Shown: positions 23,803 through 46,481 of the stretch, one piece after another
Numbering within the stretch: position 1 is the stretch's first letter
Layout: every line of letters begins with the position of its first letter
Source: Hormiphora californensis
Lineage: Eukaryota > Ctenophora > Tentaculata > Cydippida > Pleurobrachiidae
NCBI GenBank assembly: GCA_020137815.1
Contig: CM035355.1
Location: 402,451-466,450, forward strand
Length of the DNA: 64,000 bases
Reading direction: 5' to 3'
Program-made: the position numbers and the translations under genes
Notes under the pieces: generated by a model
What the model saw: only the letters and a program-made list of their open reading frames with translations
Database searches by the model: none
What the model was told of the DNA's origin: nothing

Positions 23803-26702
23803 GTTTACTGCAGGGAATCCTAACAGGGATCAGAGGACTCAGCAATGGGTTTGGTCCAGCTACCTTTGGGCTCCTGTTCTACATCTTCCATGTCCAGTTG
23901 GATGAGGCAACAGAGGGAGAGGGAATAGACAATCCTTACACTGGGGTATGTAGTATGTCATGGGAGGGGGAGAGGGAATAGACAATCCTTACACTGGGGT
24001 ATGTAGTATGTCATGGGAGAGGGAATAGACAATCCTTACACTGGGGTATGTAGTATGTCATGGGAGGGGGAGAGGGAATAGACAATCCTTACACTGGGGT
24101 ATGTAGTATGTCATGGGAGGGGGAGAGGGAATAGACAATCCTTACACTGGGGTATGTAGTATGTCATGGGAGGGGGAGAGGGAATAGACAATCCTTACAC
24201 TGGGGTATGTAGTATGTCATGGGAGGGGGAGAGGGAATAGACAATCCTTACACTGGGGTATGTAGTATGTCATGGGAGGGGGAGAGGGAATAGACAATTC
24301 TTACACTGGGGTATGTAGTATGTCATGGGAGGGGGAGAGGGAATAGACAATCCTTACACTGGGGTATGTAGTATGTCATGGGAGGGGGAGAGGGAATAGA
24401 CAATCCTTACACTGGGGTATGTAGTATGTCATGGGAGGGGGAGAGGGAATAGACAATCCTTACACTGGGGTATGTAGTATGTCATGGGAGGGGGAGAGGG
24501 AATAGACAATCCTTACACTGGGGTATGTAGTATGTCATGGGAGGGGGAGAGGGAATAGACAATCCTTACACTGGGGTATGTAGTATGTCATGGGAGGGGG
24601 AGAGGGAATAGACAATCCTTACACTGGGGTATGTAGTATGTCATGGGAGGGGGAGAGGGAATAGACAATCCTTACACTGGGGTATGTAGTATGTCATGGG
24701 AGGGGGAGAGGGAATAGACAATCCTTACACTGGGGTATGTAGTATGTCATGGGAGGGGGAGAGGGAATAGACAATCCTTACACTGGGGTATGTAGTATGT
24801 CATGGGAGGGCACAGTGGTAATTTTGAGGGGGGTAGGGTGACATAGGGTAGATCAACACATGTTTGGATCACATGGGGTAGTTCCTAGGGTAAACCGATG
24901 CAAAAAATACGTTTCCACATAGTTTCAAAGCTCTAGGTTGAAAGGTTACGGAGATATCGGCGAATCATTATGGTGATAGGAAATTTTTTTTTCAAAGCAT
25001 AAATTTAGGTAGTCACCCCGGACTATTTTTTGACGAGAAATCGATTGCTGATAAAATTAAGACGATTTACCTAAAGGAAAGGGGTCAAAACGCGTTTTTT
25101 CGTCTTTTTTCGTCGTTATTTTGCAAAAAAGTGGTCAAGATGATGAGATAGAAAGCAGAAAACATTTTAAAATGAAATTTTGGACATTTTTTGGCTAGAT
25201 TTGAAAATTTCATCTATTTTGATTAATTTTTGTTCTATTTATGAAGACTAAGAACTGCCAGATTTTAAGATTTCTTTCAAAATTCAGTTACTAAGATGTT
25301 TTGCATGTTATCCCACACTTGTTTTGGACGAGAAATCGATTGCTGATAAAATTATGAGCCTGAATAAGAAGTGAAAAGGCGAAAAACGCTTTTTTGTTAT
25401 TTTTTTCATATTTTGGTTAAATATGGATTTTTTCACAAAATAGCAAATAGCCGTATGATGCAATGGTTTTAGAGCTCCGATATTGATGGCAATCGATTTA
25501 ACGTGCAAAAATAGGTCGGAAAACCTGTCAAGTCAGGCCTCAGCTACTCATTTATAAAAAATCATTTTTTAAAAGTGAAAAACACGCTTCCTTCAACGCT
25601 ATTTTACCCAATTTTCGGATCGTTTCGGAGAAGTGCCCCATACACCAAAAGATAGATATTTGTCAGGCCTTTCAAATAAAACTGGTCTCCCGTGACGACT
25701 CATGACGACTTTGTGTATGACATAGCCTTATGTTTCGTTTTTGGCTGAAAAATGACTTTCCGAAAGAAATTTTTCAAAAATTTCCAAAAATTTTGAAATT
25801 TCACCCAATTGCCCTTCCAAGACAACATACATTGAAGAATATGTATAATTTTCGTCTCGTCCTAAAACCCTGCAAGTAAAATGGCAGTCAAAAAAGACAG
25901 TCAAAAATGACAGTCAAAAATGACGAAAAACTCAAATAACGCATCGATTCTGAAGCAATCAATCGGTGGGTCGCATGGCATACAACTCTATGGACTAATA
26001 TCTATCGGATAGAACCATTTTTAGAAAAAAAAAATTTTCCTATGTCCACCTAAAAACCACTGTGGAGGGGGAGAGGGAATAGACAATCCTTACACTGGGG
26101 TATGTAGTATGTCATGGGAGGGGGAGAGGGAATAGACAATCCTTACACTGGGGTATGTAGTATGTCATGGGAGGGGGAGAGGGAATAGACAATCCTTACA
26201 CTGGGGTATGTAGTATGTCATGGGAGGGGGAGAGGGAATAGACAATCCTTACACATGGGGTATGTTTTTAGTAGCATAGCTAATGGGTGTCCCCCTGAAG
26301 ATGGGTGACGAAGGAGTGATCCTGGAGATTCGTTTACCCGACTGGGGTGGTACTGGTATAGATATAACCCGGGGTTTTAGCTCAATAAAATAAAAGAGTA
26401 GAAGAGAAATAGAAGCTACATTTTGATTTCATATCAAGTCTATCTAACTAAATGCTAACCTCCTCTCTCTCTCTCTCCTACAGATATCACTGCCTGGTGG
26501 CCCCTTCATTTTTGGAGCCCTCCTCGCTTTCCTGGCTCTGTTAATCACCCTCTCATTACCCGACAAGGCAGCTATAAAGCCCAAGATTGATCACCGCAAG
26601 AAAACGGACTCTGAGCCAAGTGAAGATGAAGGAGGTGGTGTGGGGTCAGGGTTTCACCACCATCATGATCATAGCCCACTACTTCCCGAATCTGTTCCTT
26701 GA
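23803..26702 (+). CDS. MFSD14 (HIAT1)-like MFS transporter, last two exons
   Basis: C-terminal part of a major facilitator superfamily membrane transporter. Exon 23803-23945 encodes GILTGIRGLSNGFGPATFG then LLFYIFHVQLDE, matching the MFSD14A/B segment GIRGLCNGLGPALYG...FYIFHVEL. Exon 26484-26702 encodes ISLPGGPFIFGALLAFLALL (last transmembrane helix), a charged tail with a HHHHDH run, and SPLLPESVP before the stop. The phases fit (0/0). The N-terminal ten or so helices are missing: they would lie upstream, in or beyond the low-quality block. The 2.5 kb intron consists almost entirely of a splice-donor minisatellite interrupted by a transposon-like insert. The identity is clear from the conserved run. 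The substrate is unknown. Confidence 0.85.
23918..24810 (+). repeat. 53 bp tandem array over the MFSD14 splice donor
   Basis: About 17 units of 53 bp. Each unit contains the last coding bases of the exon (GAATAGACAATCCTTACACTGGG), the donor GTATGT and about 25 intronic bases. The first unit is the real exon end (donor at 23946). Use of a later donor would read VCSMSWEGERE and stop, so only the first is productive. The array continues at 26065-26256 beyond an inserted element. Confidence 0.93.
24811..26064. mobile_element. 1.25 kb non-autonomous DNA-transposon-like insert
   Basis: Inserted inside one unit of the 53 bp array. The ends are CACAGTGGT...GACATAGG and the imperfect inverse CCTATGTC...ACCACTGTG. 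GAGGG flanks both sides (24806-24810 and 26065-26069) and reads as a 5 bp target duplication, although the local sequence is G-rich. The interior is AT-rich and non-coding. GAAATCGATTGCTGATAAAA occurs twice (near 25031 and 25330), and a block is shared with the palindromic elements. Confidence 0.82.
26065..26256 (+). repeat. Continuation of the 53 bp donor array
   Basis: Three complete units and one partial unit identical to those at 23918-24810. This shows that the 24811-26064 element landed inside a pre-existing array. Confidence 0.92.
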
Positions 26703-27744
26703 AGGAAGAGAGAGAAAGAGAGAGGCTTATATGTTTTGTATTTAGAGTAAACGTGGGAATTTTTGTCAGTTTGTGGAGTGGGTTTTCTTCTTTTTCCGAT
26801 TAGTTGAGAGTGAGATAAAGAGATATAGAGATAGAGACAGTGAGGAAAGTCGTTATGTAGCATATTAATTGTAGAATTTTTTGTTTATTTCTTTCGGCCA
26901 GCTTACAGATATCTTATTGTTTCGGTTACACACATTGCCCCAAATAAGGATTAAATATATTAAAGTCTTAGTTGATTAACCAACATAGACTGCAGTAGAG
27001 TTTAACTTTAGTATTCTAAATACATTGCATGAAGTTTTTTCCTATACAGTAAATCTAATTACAGCGTTCCCACAACCACCTACATCTGTCCGACTCTAGC
27101 ACTCACTATAATATCAACAAGAATTACTTTGAGTTATTACTTTGAGTTCGAACCTTTCAACTGATATAGTGATTTGTGTATTATACACCTCCTTCACAAA
27201 AGAGTCTCAGTCATGTCAAGCTGAGAGGCATGGGTTTCTATTTTCGATTTGTTGATATCATTCTCGAGTCAGTACTCACGACACCATGAAAACACGATCT
27301 TTCTTGAACTTGAAGTTGATGACTATTGGAAAGTTGTTGTGATCAATGATCAGATCATGATTCAGATTGTCCCATTCCTTTCAGTTTTAACATCTTCAGT
27401 AAAATGTGTTGTATTATTTGTGTCGAACATGGAATGGTTGGGGTGGAACAAAATACAGCAGTTCAATCATTACTATATTTTATGCAGTATTTGAGTTATT
27501 TCATAATTCATAATGAGGTACATTTGTCACGCGCAAATAAACTTTAATGTGGCCGCAACATTGTGGCGCGCCTCAGAAATTGTCTCTTCTGAGAACGCGC
27601 GCGCTGTTCATCCATCCAAAAGCACTCCGCAAGCAATCGTCCCCAGTTTTGTGTGTGCTCGACATTTCCACCAGCGACTCGTTTCTTCTTTCAACTCTTC
27701 GAGGTTCTCCGCCTCCGTTATTTTGCGGTTGTTTTTTAGTAAAT
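26703..27744. other. 3' UTR and intergenic stretch
   Basis: Follows the transporter stop codon. Only short frames without domain support are present. A GC-richer segment with CGCGC motifs at 27545-27640 precedes the next start codon and may be a promoter. Confidence 0.4.
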
Positions 27745-27835
27745 ATGTTTAAAAAGGGGAAGCGCAAGTGCGAAATTAAATCTTACTCAACTGCCGTGCA
27801 ACCCTACATAAATGATGATAATACAGTGCTAGCTG
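27745..27835 (+). CDS. Possible first coding exon of an unidentified gene
   Basis: An ATG in the context AAATATG opens 30 codons, MFKKGKRKCEIKSYSTAVQP then YINDDNTVLA, ending at a consensus donor GTAAGT in phase 1. The basic start followed by a polar stretch is protein-like. It could be the first exon of the gene whose later exons lie at 30089-34565, but the phases do not join directly, so at least one further exon would be needed. Confidence 0.4.
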
Positions 27836-28082
27836 GTAAGTTGACCTTGAAATTGCACCACCAAACCTTTCCAAAACCCCACTTTCCTTCTCTTGTTGCT
27901 AAATATTTAACTTAGCCCCGATTTTGTTTCTTAAATCTACCAGAATTGCCATTTTATTATCTTTGAGTTGATCAGCCAGTTGTATTGTGTGTGTGACACT
28001 AAAAATAGAACACACCATTGTACACACACACACTTACCGCCCGGTCAATTTACAGCGAATATTTCTCGCTTTCTATCTTTTT

Positions 28083-28114
<32 letters not shown>

Positions 28115-29486
28115 CTCTGTACATCGTGGTGGGAGGAGTAGCGCTACCACTTAAATCAGAAACAGCTCAGAGAGACATAAAATGAGGGTGGAGAAAAAAC
28201 ATAGAGCCGGGACAGAAAGTGATAAAATGTTAATGTTCTATAGAATTTAATAAGAATTCTTAGCATTTGTGGATGGTTGGGGCCTATAAAACCTTATACT
28301 ATAGAGTCCCGAAAATGACACCTTTTCAGTCCCCTTTCTCGCTGCCATATGGCCTCATCTTAGAGCGAGCGGGGGTTTTTTTATGGCGGGGCCTCGTTCT
28401 CTATCCGTTCTCCCTCGTTCTGGCTCGACTTTCACTTTCCGTTCCACCTCTCTACAATCTTTTACATAAGTGTTTCTAATGTAGTATTGCATGTGTCCGA
28501 CATTTCTTATCATTACAGTGTTACTCTCCAAAGTAAAAAATCTTTCTTAAAAAAAAAATTCGAACAAAGGAGGAGGAAAAGAACTTTACTTCTCGAGTAG
28601 TCCCGGGTTCTATCGGTCTCTTCACCTTTTTAATTTTCAAAAATTTTAAGGATTTAAAGCCCACACCATCCGTACAAAATCATCATCGGGGAGGGCCGTC
28701 ACTTTCGCGCGAGCGCGCGCGCGCGGCGCGCGCGCCGGGGTATCTTGCTCGGTCGAAAAGTCTCCCCCGTTTCTTCCCTCGTACTCCCCCCCTTTTCCCT
28801 CCCCCTGTCTCTCTTTTTTAAATCTATCTCCCGGGGGAAACCCTTTTTCCTTTCTCTCTCCTTTCCCCCCCTTTTCTCGTTGGGCCTTCTGTGGGCACAG
28901 CCAATCAATATCCGCCTCTCTTCGAGTGCAGCACACAAACATACATGCACACACATTTCAATTTTCAAAATGAAAGAATGAACCATTTTTTGAAATTTGC
29001 CAATTTCCAATAAATTCGCTGATAAGAATTTCCATTTATTTTCTACTTTCAAACGTGTTTTATTTGTCTGATGATTCCTACAGATAAAAGGTGCAATATC
29101 ATTATATGCATGTGATTGAGAAACTAGATAAAGCGATAGATCGGAGAGAAAGAGATAGAGAATAGAGATATATCAAGAGATAGAGAGCGAATGAGAGGGA
29201 GAGAGAGAGAGAGAGAGATATTAACAATGAACATTTGACGACACGATTATGAGTGACAAGCAGTCTCCGCGTTTTCTCTCTTTCTTTAATTCTCCATGTT
29301 TAAGGATATATAATCCTGTTTACAAATCATATTCTGGCCGGGCCGTGACGTAAAACTTGCTCAATTGGCCATTTTGTGCTACGACAAATCGTCTTGTGCG
29401 TCACCACTGACCACTTTTCAACATGATCTGTATCTCTCTCCTTTTATACTTCTAGTATTTCTCTCCCTACCTACTGCTTATCTATC

Positions 29487-29560
<74 letters not shown>

Positions 29561-29776
29561 TCTTTCCAAAAAGAAGGACACACATGTGGCAAAATAATTA
29601 AGGGTACTTGTGTCAAAGTGAGACATTATTTAATTTTCTCTCCAATTGCTCCCGGGTCCCTTTGAAGTTACCGACCTTTTAACTTGAATTCGGCCGCACT
29701 GTGTACTGGATGCCGAGCGGTCCTGACACAAGGACAGGAAATCTGTTTATAATATCTTTCTCGTTGTGTGTATGTA

Positions 29777-29826
<50 letters not shown>

Positions 29827-30088
29827 TTCTCTTTCTACCTCTTTATAAATGTAACACATTTCGGTGATTTTTGACATATAATCTCGAAATCTCATATCAA
29901 CTTCATGACAACAAGCAAGATATAATCGGGCTGGGAGAATAGTAGAGAAGGGGGTCTGGCGATGGAAGCGGGCTGAATTATATTTTCGTTCTTGGGAACA
30001 TATAATATTTAGCTGGTCAGTAATAATTATGTGGCTATTCACGGGTATTTTTATCCGTTTTATGACTGATACCCCCCCCCCCCCTCAG
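27836..30088. other. Repeat-rich stretch without a supported exon
   Basis: Contains CT microsatellites at 28080-28120, 29481-29565 and 29775-29822, a CG-alternating run near 28706-28735, and homopolymer-rich sequence at 28550-28900. I see no reliable coding exon. Confidence 0.5.
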
Positions 30089-34565
<4,477 letters not shown>

Positions 34566-35159
34566 GGGTAGAGAAGTATCAAGCTAGGATAACCCTCACC
34601 CCCTCACACACAAAACACTAGAGAGACAATAGTTAATATATGTATATTATCCATGAATATTAGTTATTGAAACCACATAGTAATATATATAAAGGTAAAT
34701 CATATAAATAACAAAAAAAATATGACATAATGACGTAGTGATGAATTGTGGCCGATAATGGTTCTTATATATATTTTAGTGGTGTAATGCTAGACAGATT
34801 TGTGTTTAGTACTGTATTGTTCATACTGTATCCCACTATCAAGGGTTACAGTATGAGCAGTACAGTTATTTAGTATACAATTACAGTAGGTTATATATTT
34901 TGTGACGAAGCTTATATAATTAACAAATGTTACATTCCTCCCTCCTTCACAAATTATGATAAATCACCTCCCGAGAGAGGTATTATTATCGCCCTGTTTT
35001 CACCACACAATAATTGCTCCCAACATAACACGCTGAATTCCGGTATTAATTGTGCTGTGTGTGTAGATATGATATAATATATGTGTGAACGATGGTATCA
35101 ATCAAAACTTACACATTTATAAGCTTTTGAAAATTATGAAATATTGTATTAGGAGAATG

Positions 35160-35290
35160 AGAGCTTGAATCAGGAACCGACCGAATCAGGAAATACTGGT
35201 CCCTGATTGGCTGATAACCAGTCACGTGACCTAAATAACGAGTTCTGATTGGCTGTTTACTTGTTTCGGTCGGTTCTTGGCTTGAATCTT
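35160..35290. promoter_or_regulatory. Paired CCAAT boxes around a CACGTGAC E-box
   Basis: Two inverted CCAAT motifs (GATTGGCTG, near 35204 and 35247) flank GTCACGTGACC near 35220. The block is bounded by imperfect inverted repeats (GGAACCGACCGAA and TTCGGTCGGTTC). The same combination occurs between the divergent sushi and kinase genes at 54908-54975. No target gene is evident here. Confidence 0.45.
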
Positions 35291-35730
35291 ATTAATATCT
35301 TTGTGGTTATATAATCGGAACAGTTATGATGTATAATTGTGAACATATGGTGGTGTATGTAATGGCCCATTTAACATGAATATATTATGTATAACACACA
35401 GTAATAATTGATTCATGATTATTGATTATTGAGAGAGAGAGTGTATAGGGAGATCAAGATTCAAGTGGTACAAAGTGGTTTTGTTTTGCCCGTAGCTAAA
35501 TCATGGCTAAGATATATGGTCATTTTCTTTATGCATTCAATTCAAATCACGATATATACCCAAATGTAACTTTCAATGTTTTAGATATATTATTTTAGTG
35601 TTATAATATTAGGCCCAAATATAATATACATTTATGTTTAATACCAAACTAAACCTTCTCGGATTGTCCCCCCATTTTTGGTGTGCTGAGGGACAATCCA
35701 AAGGAGGACAGTTTACCCTATGTGTGTATG

Positions 35731-35848
35731 ACGGCCTCCCTTGCACCTCGGGAAGTCAACAATCGGTCTGCGCACACATCCCTGGGAGATCTTCCAGAGA
35801 TGTGTGCGCAGATCGATTGTTGACTTCCCGAGGTGCAAGGGAGGCCGT
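35731..35848. repeat. 118-base hairpin with about 55 bp arms
   Basis: The left arm starts ACGGCCTCCCTTGCACCTCG and the right arm ends in its exact complement. Over about 55 positions I count only about three differences, with a loop of about 6 bases. It could be a small inverted-repeat transposon or a hairpin RNA precursor. Confidence 0.8.
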
Positions 35849-37130
35849 GAGTATGGTCATGTCTGCTGTTGCAGCTCTGCTGTAGAAGCAGGCAGGTTAC
35901 CACATATTATATATTTTTCGTTATAGTTATATTTCCAATTTAGGCAAAATACTACACAGCTTTAGGTAAAGGGTAGGTCCAGTATTTTTTACGAAATAGA
36001 ATTCTTTAGAATCTCATATGATAGTGTTGGTGTGTGATGTGAATCTAGGTAAAATATAAGTTATTCAAATATCACATTCCACACACCTACTGCGGATCCC
36101 AAAGTTAAAATTGAAGGATGCTCCTTCCTGCTTTCTAATATCTATTTACACAGGGTATGTCAGTGGCAGATCACCTATCACAAGTGTAAAGTTCCAAAGT
36201 TGATCTCACACACACAGGAGGAACCAGATACTGCACTGATATACACTGATACATATATATATATCCACACTATAATACATGTGTTTAGTTGTTCATATAT
36301 GTTCTTTTTTTCCCCGAAAATTCATTCTACTGATATCTCTCTCTCTTGCCAAGCTAGACTGCAATTCGCGCGCCCATAAAATAAAAAGGGTTTGAACAAA
36401 ACAATATCTCTCCCTATTTGATATATCTCTGGTTTGAGGTAAAAAATTACCCACACGTTAGTTTCTGACAATTAGAGGGTGATATCAGCTAAAAACACGT
36501 GTAATTTTCAAGAAAAAGAACTTTCACAAACACACGTACACAAATTAGAAAATGATATTTCTATTTATAGGTACATTTGTTGATAATATATTTAGGAGTG
36601 CCAAAATTATGTATCTTTTCCCCTAGTTATTAAACTGAGTTTAAACAGTTTTAGACAAGAATATGATTGAGAGAATGCTATATTTTTAGTGTGAAAATCA
36701 GTTAGGAGTGTTACATCTGTGCCTCACTATACACGCAAACACCATTATATACCGTGCTTATATCGTGCTTACACGATAATGCGGTGTATGTGAGTATGAG
36801 TGTGTGTGAGATGCATATATGGTCTACTAGAGACAGTGAAACTATAAAATTGTTCCCCATTTTCCAATATCTAGAGGCAGTGAAACTATAAAATTGTTCC
36901 CAATATAAGTTGTTCTCTCAATACACATCCTTTCAGATGAAAATGAAGCTTATTCTTTTGTTTGTATCTCACCCTGGTCCCCCCCTGGCCCCCCCTAGCC
37001 CGGGGGGCTATTGTTTACGCATCAATGAGTCCAGCATTGTTATGCATCACAGATCGGAGGGATAAATTTGCTTTTACCACGTCCACTCAATAAACACTAG
37101 TATATATGCCGTCCCTTTCTTTCTTTGTTC

Positions 37131-37313
37131 ATTCGTATCTCTCTATCCCTCACTCTCACTCACTCTATCCCTCGCCCTTTCTACTTCTATACTTCTCTCT
37201 CACTCTCCTTATCTATCTCTCTTTCTCTCTCTAAGCCCCCTTCCGTCCCCCGTGCTGGTGATCTAAGCGGTGGAAATATTTGTGAATATAAAGGTAGCGA
37301 GCTAATAGCTCTC

Positions 37314-37379
<66 letters not shown>

Positions 37380-38340
37380 TATCTATCTCTCTAGTCTCTA
37401 TCTCCCTATCTCTCTCTCTCTCCCTACCCTCTCTCTCCCTCTGTCTCTGTCTCTCTCCCCTCGCTTTACATATTGTCACAGGTCATATTATAATACACTC
37501 TTTAGTCATTCGGCCCATATTAACACCATGGTCATTTCTTTATTTCTCTCTCTCTCTCTCTCTCTCTCGGCCAATAACTAGCAGGATGGAATATAAAAAA
37601 ATTTCATTGGAAAGTTAAAAAATTTTTAATGGTTTATTAAATTTCAGGCAAAGGGGGCCTTTCTTTCCTCCAGCCTTTCTTTCAAGCCCCCTTCCTGCCC
37701 CGTGCTGGTGATCTAAGCGGGGAAATATTTGGGAATTAAAGGGAGAGAGCAAAGAGAGCAGCGATTATGATATAAAGAAAGCGGGAAGAGATAGAGATAG
37801 ATGATAGAGATAGAATGAGATATAGTATATCTATAGATATATCTACTATATATATATATATATATCTAATAGATTATATCATAGAGGAGTATATAGTCGA
37901 TATTTTATACATATATATCTCCTCTCACTACCCTTCTCACCCTAATGTCTCGTCTCTATCCCTAGATTGTAATCTTTTACATATTGTCACCCAGGTCAAG
38001 TATATAAACTACCACTCTTGAGTCATTCGGAAAAAGACGTAAAACAAAGCGGGAAACCGGGAGCGGAGGGATAGAGTCAAAGAGACCGCAACCGAGACAC
38101 GAGACGAGAGCCAGCGAAAGAGACGAAAGCATTACTAAAGAGTGATAGTAGAGAGAGAGAGCTAACTATAGCGCTTCTCTCTCTCTCCTATCTCTCTCTA
38201 CTCTCTATTCTCTTCTCTCTCTATCTCTCATTCCTCTCTCTCGGCTCTCTCTCTCTTACCCGCTCTCCCAATAACCGTGGGTTATCGGCCAGAATAAGCA
38301 GGGAAAAAGCAGGAAATGGGGCGAGAATAATAATGGAAAT
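37131..38340. repeat. Imperfect 0.45-0.5 kb tandem duplication with microsatellites
   Basis: AAGCCCCCTTCC followed by GTGCTGGTGATCTAAGCGG occurs near 37223 and 37685. The following TTTACATATTGTCAC...AGTCATTCGG block recurs near 37465 and 37977. The second copy differs mainly by single-base gains and losses, which suggests an assembly artefact or an unpolished allele. Confidence 0.6.
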
Positions 38341-38514
38341 CAGACCACATTTCATGACGGAAAAGTTAACCTCATTATAACTATGTTATGTTAACTTCTT
38401 TACCAATGCCAGTGGCAAAGGGTAATTCTACTTTCTTTCTGTTCCCAACTCGTGTATAATTACTCGTTAATTGAATGGTTAGGTTTAATGAAGCCCTCAC
38501 ACCAGCTGTGTTGT

Positions 38515-39830
38515 TGTCACGGGTGCCTGTGAAACTTAACACGACCTAGCATGCAACGGGAAAACCACACTTGTTACGTGGTAGCTGAGGGTCTACAGAA
38601 TGGCGCTACGGTGCCGGGGATAAAAAACTCCATTCCCTAAATCGTTTATTTACGTTTTATTGATTGTGGGTCAAAATGTGGCTTATTAAGTGGTCCCGAA
38701 AAATCGCATAATGACTTAGCACACGAATATGTCACCCTACCTTATTTTGCACGAGAATCGATTGCCGTAAGTCGAATCTTAAAATGACTGTAAAATGGTC
38801 AAAAGTATTTTTTACCATTTTTGGAGGTTTTGGCCCCTAAACCATTGAAAACGTGAGATAGGAATTTGAAATTGTGCCAATCGTTAAAATGGTCATTTCT
38901 ACAAGAACCAAGTTTTCGTGTATATCCGATTTAGGTTAGATTTGGGCAAATTGTTGAAATCTGCCAACTAGGAGACCGTAACTAGGTTCTTGTTTTTTGG
39001 ATTTTGGCATTTTTGACAAACTTCTGATTGAAATGCGTCAATCGGGACCATGACTTAAGTTGTTCTATGGGACAATTTTCGACTAAAATCCAAGATTTCA
39101 TACCAATCCAATAACAGATTGTGATTTATAGAAAATAAGTAGGCAAAACGGTCAAAATAGCAGAAACAAAAGTTGTCATTTGACCGTTTTGCCTACTTAA
39201 ATTTTCAAAAATCAAAACGATCTGTTTATTGGTATGGTATGGAATATCTTGGATTTAGTCGAAATTGTCCCATAAACAACTTAAGCATGGTCCCGATTGA
39301 CCATTTCAATCAGAAGGTTGTCAAAAATGCCAAAATCAAAAACAAGAAAATCAAGTTACGGTTCCCTAGTTGGCAGATTTTCAACAATTTGTGCCCAAAT
39401 CTAACCATAAATCGGATATACACGAAAACTTGGTTCTTGGTAGAAAAATGACCATTTTAACGATTGGCACGAGTTTCAAATCCTATCTCAACGCTTTCAA
39501 TGGTTTAGGGCCAAAAAACCTCCAAAAAATCAACTTTGACCATTTTACAGTCATTTTAGAGATTCGACTTCAACGGCAATCGATTCTACGTGCAAAAAAT
39601 AGGTTAGGGTGAATATTTCGTGTGCATAAGTCATATGGATTTTTCGGGACCACGTTTAATATAGCCAATTTGACCAAATCAAATAAAAGTAAAAAAACGA
39701 TTTAGGGAATGGATTTTTTTTATCCCGCACCGGGCGCCATTCTGTAGACCCTCAGCTACACGTACAAGTGGGGGTTTCCCGTTGCATGCTAGGTCGTGTT
39801 AAAATTTCACCAGGCACGCCGTGCGTGTGT
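38515..39830. mobile_element. Second, noisier copy of the palindromic element
   Basis: Shares its ends (AACACGACCTAGCATGC...GCATGCTAGGTCGTGTT) and interior with 11253-12592, but both arms have accumulated many independent single-base deletions. Arms are about 620 bp around a centre near 39170. Confidence 0.85.
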
Positions 39831-41273
39831 GATAGTGTGATCCTATGAGGTCCTGGAATGTAGTAGTAGTCATGATTATAATTATAGTAGTCATTGTTAT
39901 GTACTAACTCATGGAGTAGTGGCACAAAAGGAATTCCAACCGCCTCCGATATAGATTACAATTCGGGGGATCATTCAGTACCCTCTATTCTTTTTTATCT
40001 CTCTGCTAGATTTCTCTATAATTTCATGTATTTGCTCTAAATTTATTATAATTTCTTCAGCTCTATCTCTCTCTATCTCTCTCTATATCTCTCTCTCTCT
40101 CTATCTCTCTCTCTCTCTCTCTCTTATCTTATATTCATCTATATCTCTCTTTCACTCATCTCTCTCTTCTATCTCTCTCTTGTTCAATTTATTGGTCATT
40201 TTTGTTTCTAATTTAGGACCCAAAACCCATATCATCACACCACTTATCAGTGATGTATAACACGCCTCTCGCGGTAGATGAATCCATACAAGGACAATTA
40301 CATGGCCTGAATTGGGATGGCCCACACACACGCGACACAAGGCCACACACACACACACACACACACACATCTTCTTTCTCATTCCGTCTCTCTCTCACTT
40401 TCACTCGACCAATGGCTCCTGGAGTAGATATAATGGAGGGGCGATCAAACAATGTGTAGAGTTGAGTGCGCACGACTAGCAACGGTGCACGCGCGCGCAC
40501 TCGCATACACCCATTTCTGGGTGCGTGTGTGTGTGTGTGTGTGTCGCTCGAGTTGACTGTTCGGACTGACTCTCCGGAGACAGTACGAACAGTAGCCAAG
40601 CGTTGTCCGTTACTACTGTTGGATTGCCTCTCGTAAGTAAGCTCCAAGAGAGTATGAACGCGATGATTGGTTACTGTCAATGAGTCATTTATCATCATAT
40701 CTCTATTTGGCATCTCCCAAAATGTTCCATCTGGAGACTGGAAACAATCCAGCTTTCAGAGAAGTTCTATTAGGTTGGCGCAGTGAAAGTCAGTATTTTG
40801 GAAAGGCATAAATAACATTAACAGGTCATGTGACAGACAATATTGCCAAAAGGGAGCTGGGAGAAAGAGCAGAGCATGAAAAATAGGAGACGATCTGCTC
40901 CTAACCTTGAAACCGATAAGCTTACAAATATAGGCTGTCTGGTAACGCTAACCCGATCTGAGTGCCGCTAGACAGGAAAATGGGACAGAAAGACGGAGAA
41001 AACTTTGGCAAATCATGATTTGCCGACAACCATCTCCAAATCCATACTGACTGTTATAGTCTCATTAATATATGTAGCTCTACAATTTACAAACTATATA
41101 CTCTCAGTTATACATGTCACTTATATATACATAATACATACAATCGTTCATTAACCAACTCCACGGCAAAATGTTCTACATCGATAACGTGATACGTATT
41201 CAGTATGATAATGTTCATTGTTCGCAACGAATTCATACATATTGGAATGTCAAAAAGGTGCCAGATAACTTGT
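39831..41273. other. Intergenic, mostly simple repeats
   Basis: CT microsatellite at 40060-40180, (AC)n at 40345-40370 and (GT)n at 40523-40544. The - strand frame at 40213-40713 runs through these dinucleotide tracts and is not supported as a gene. Confidence 0.5.

Positions 41274-46481
<5,208 letters not shown>

Larger units (their letters stand above)
34566..37130. other. Intergenic stretch with promoter-like and hairpin features
   Basis: AT-rich with no supported gene. Two items are listed separately: a CCAAT/E-box cluster at 35160-35290 and a long hairpin at 35731-35848. Confidence 0.5.

Noticed and set aside
40213-40713. 166-codon - strand frame
   Set aside because: A large part is (AC)n/(GT)n microsatellite reading Thr-His or Cys-Val. 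There is no domain.
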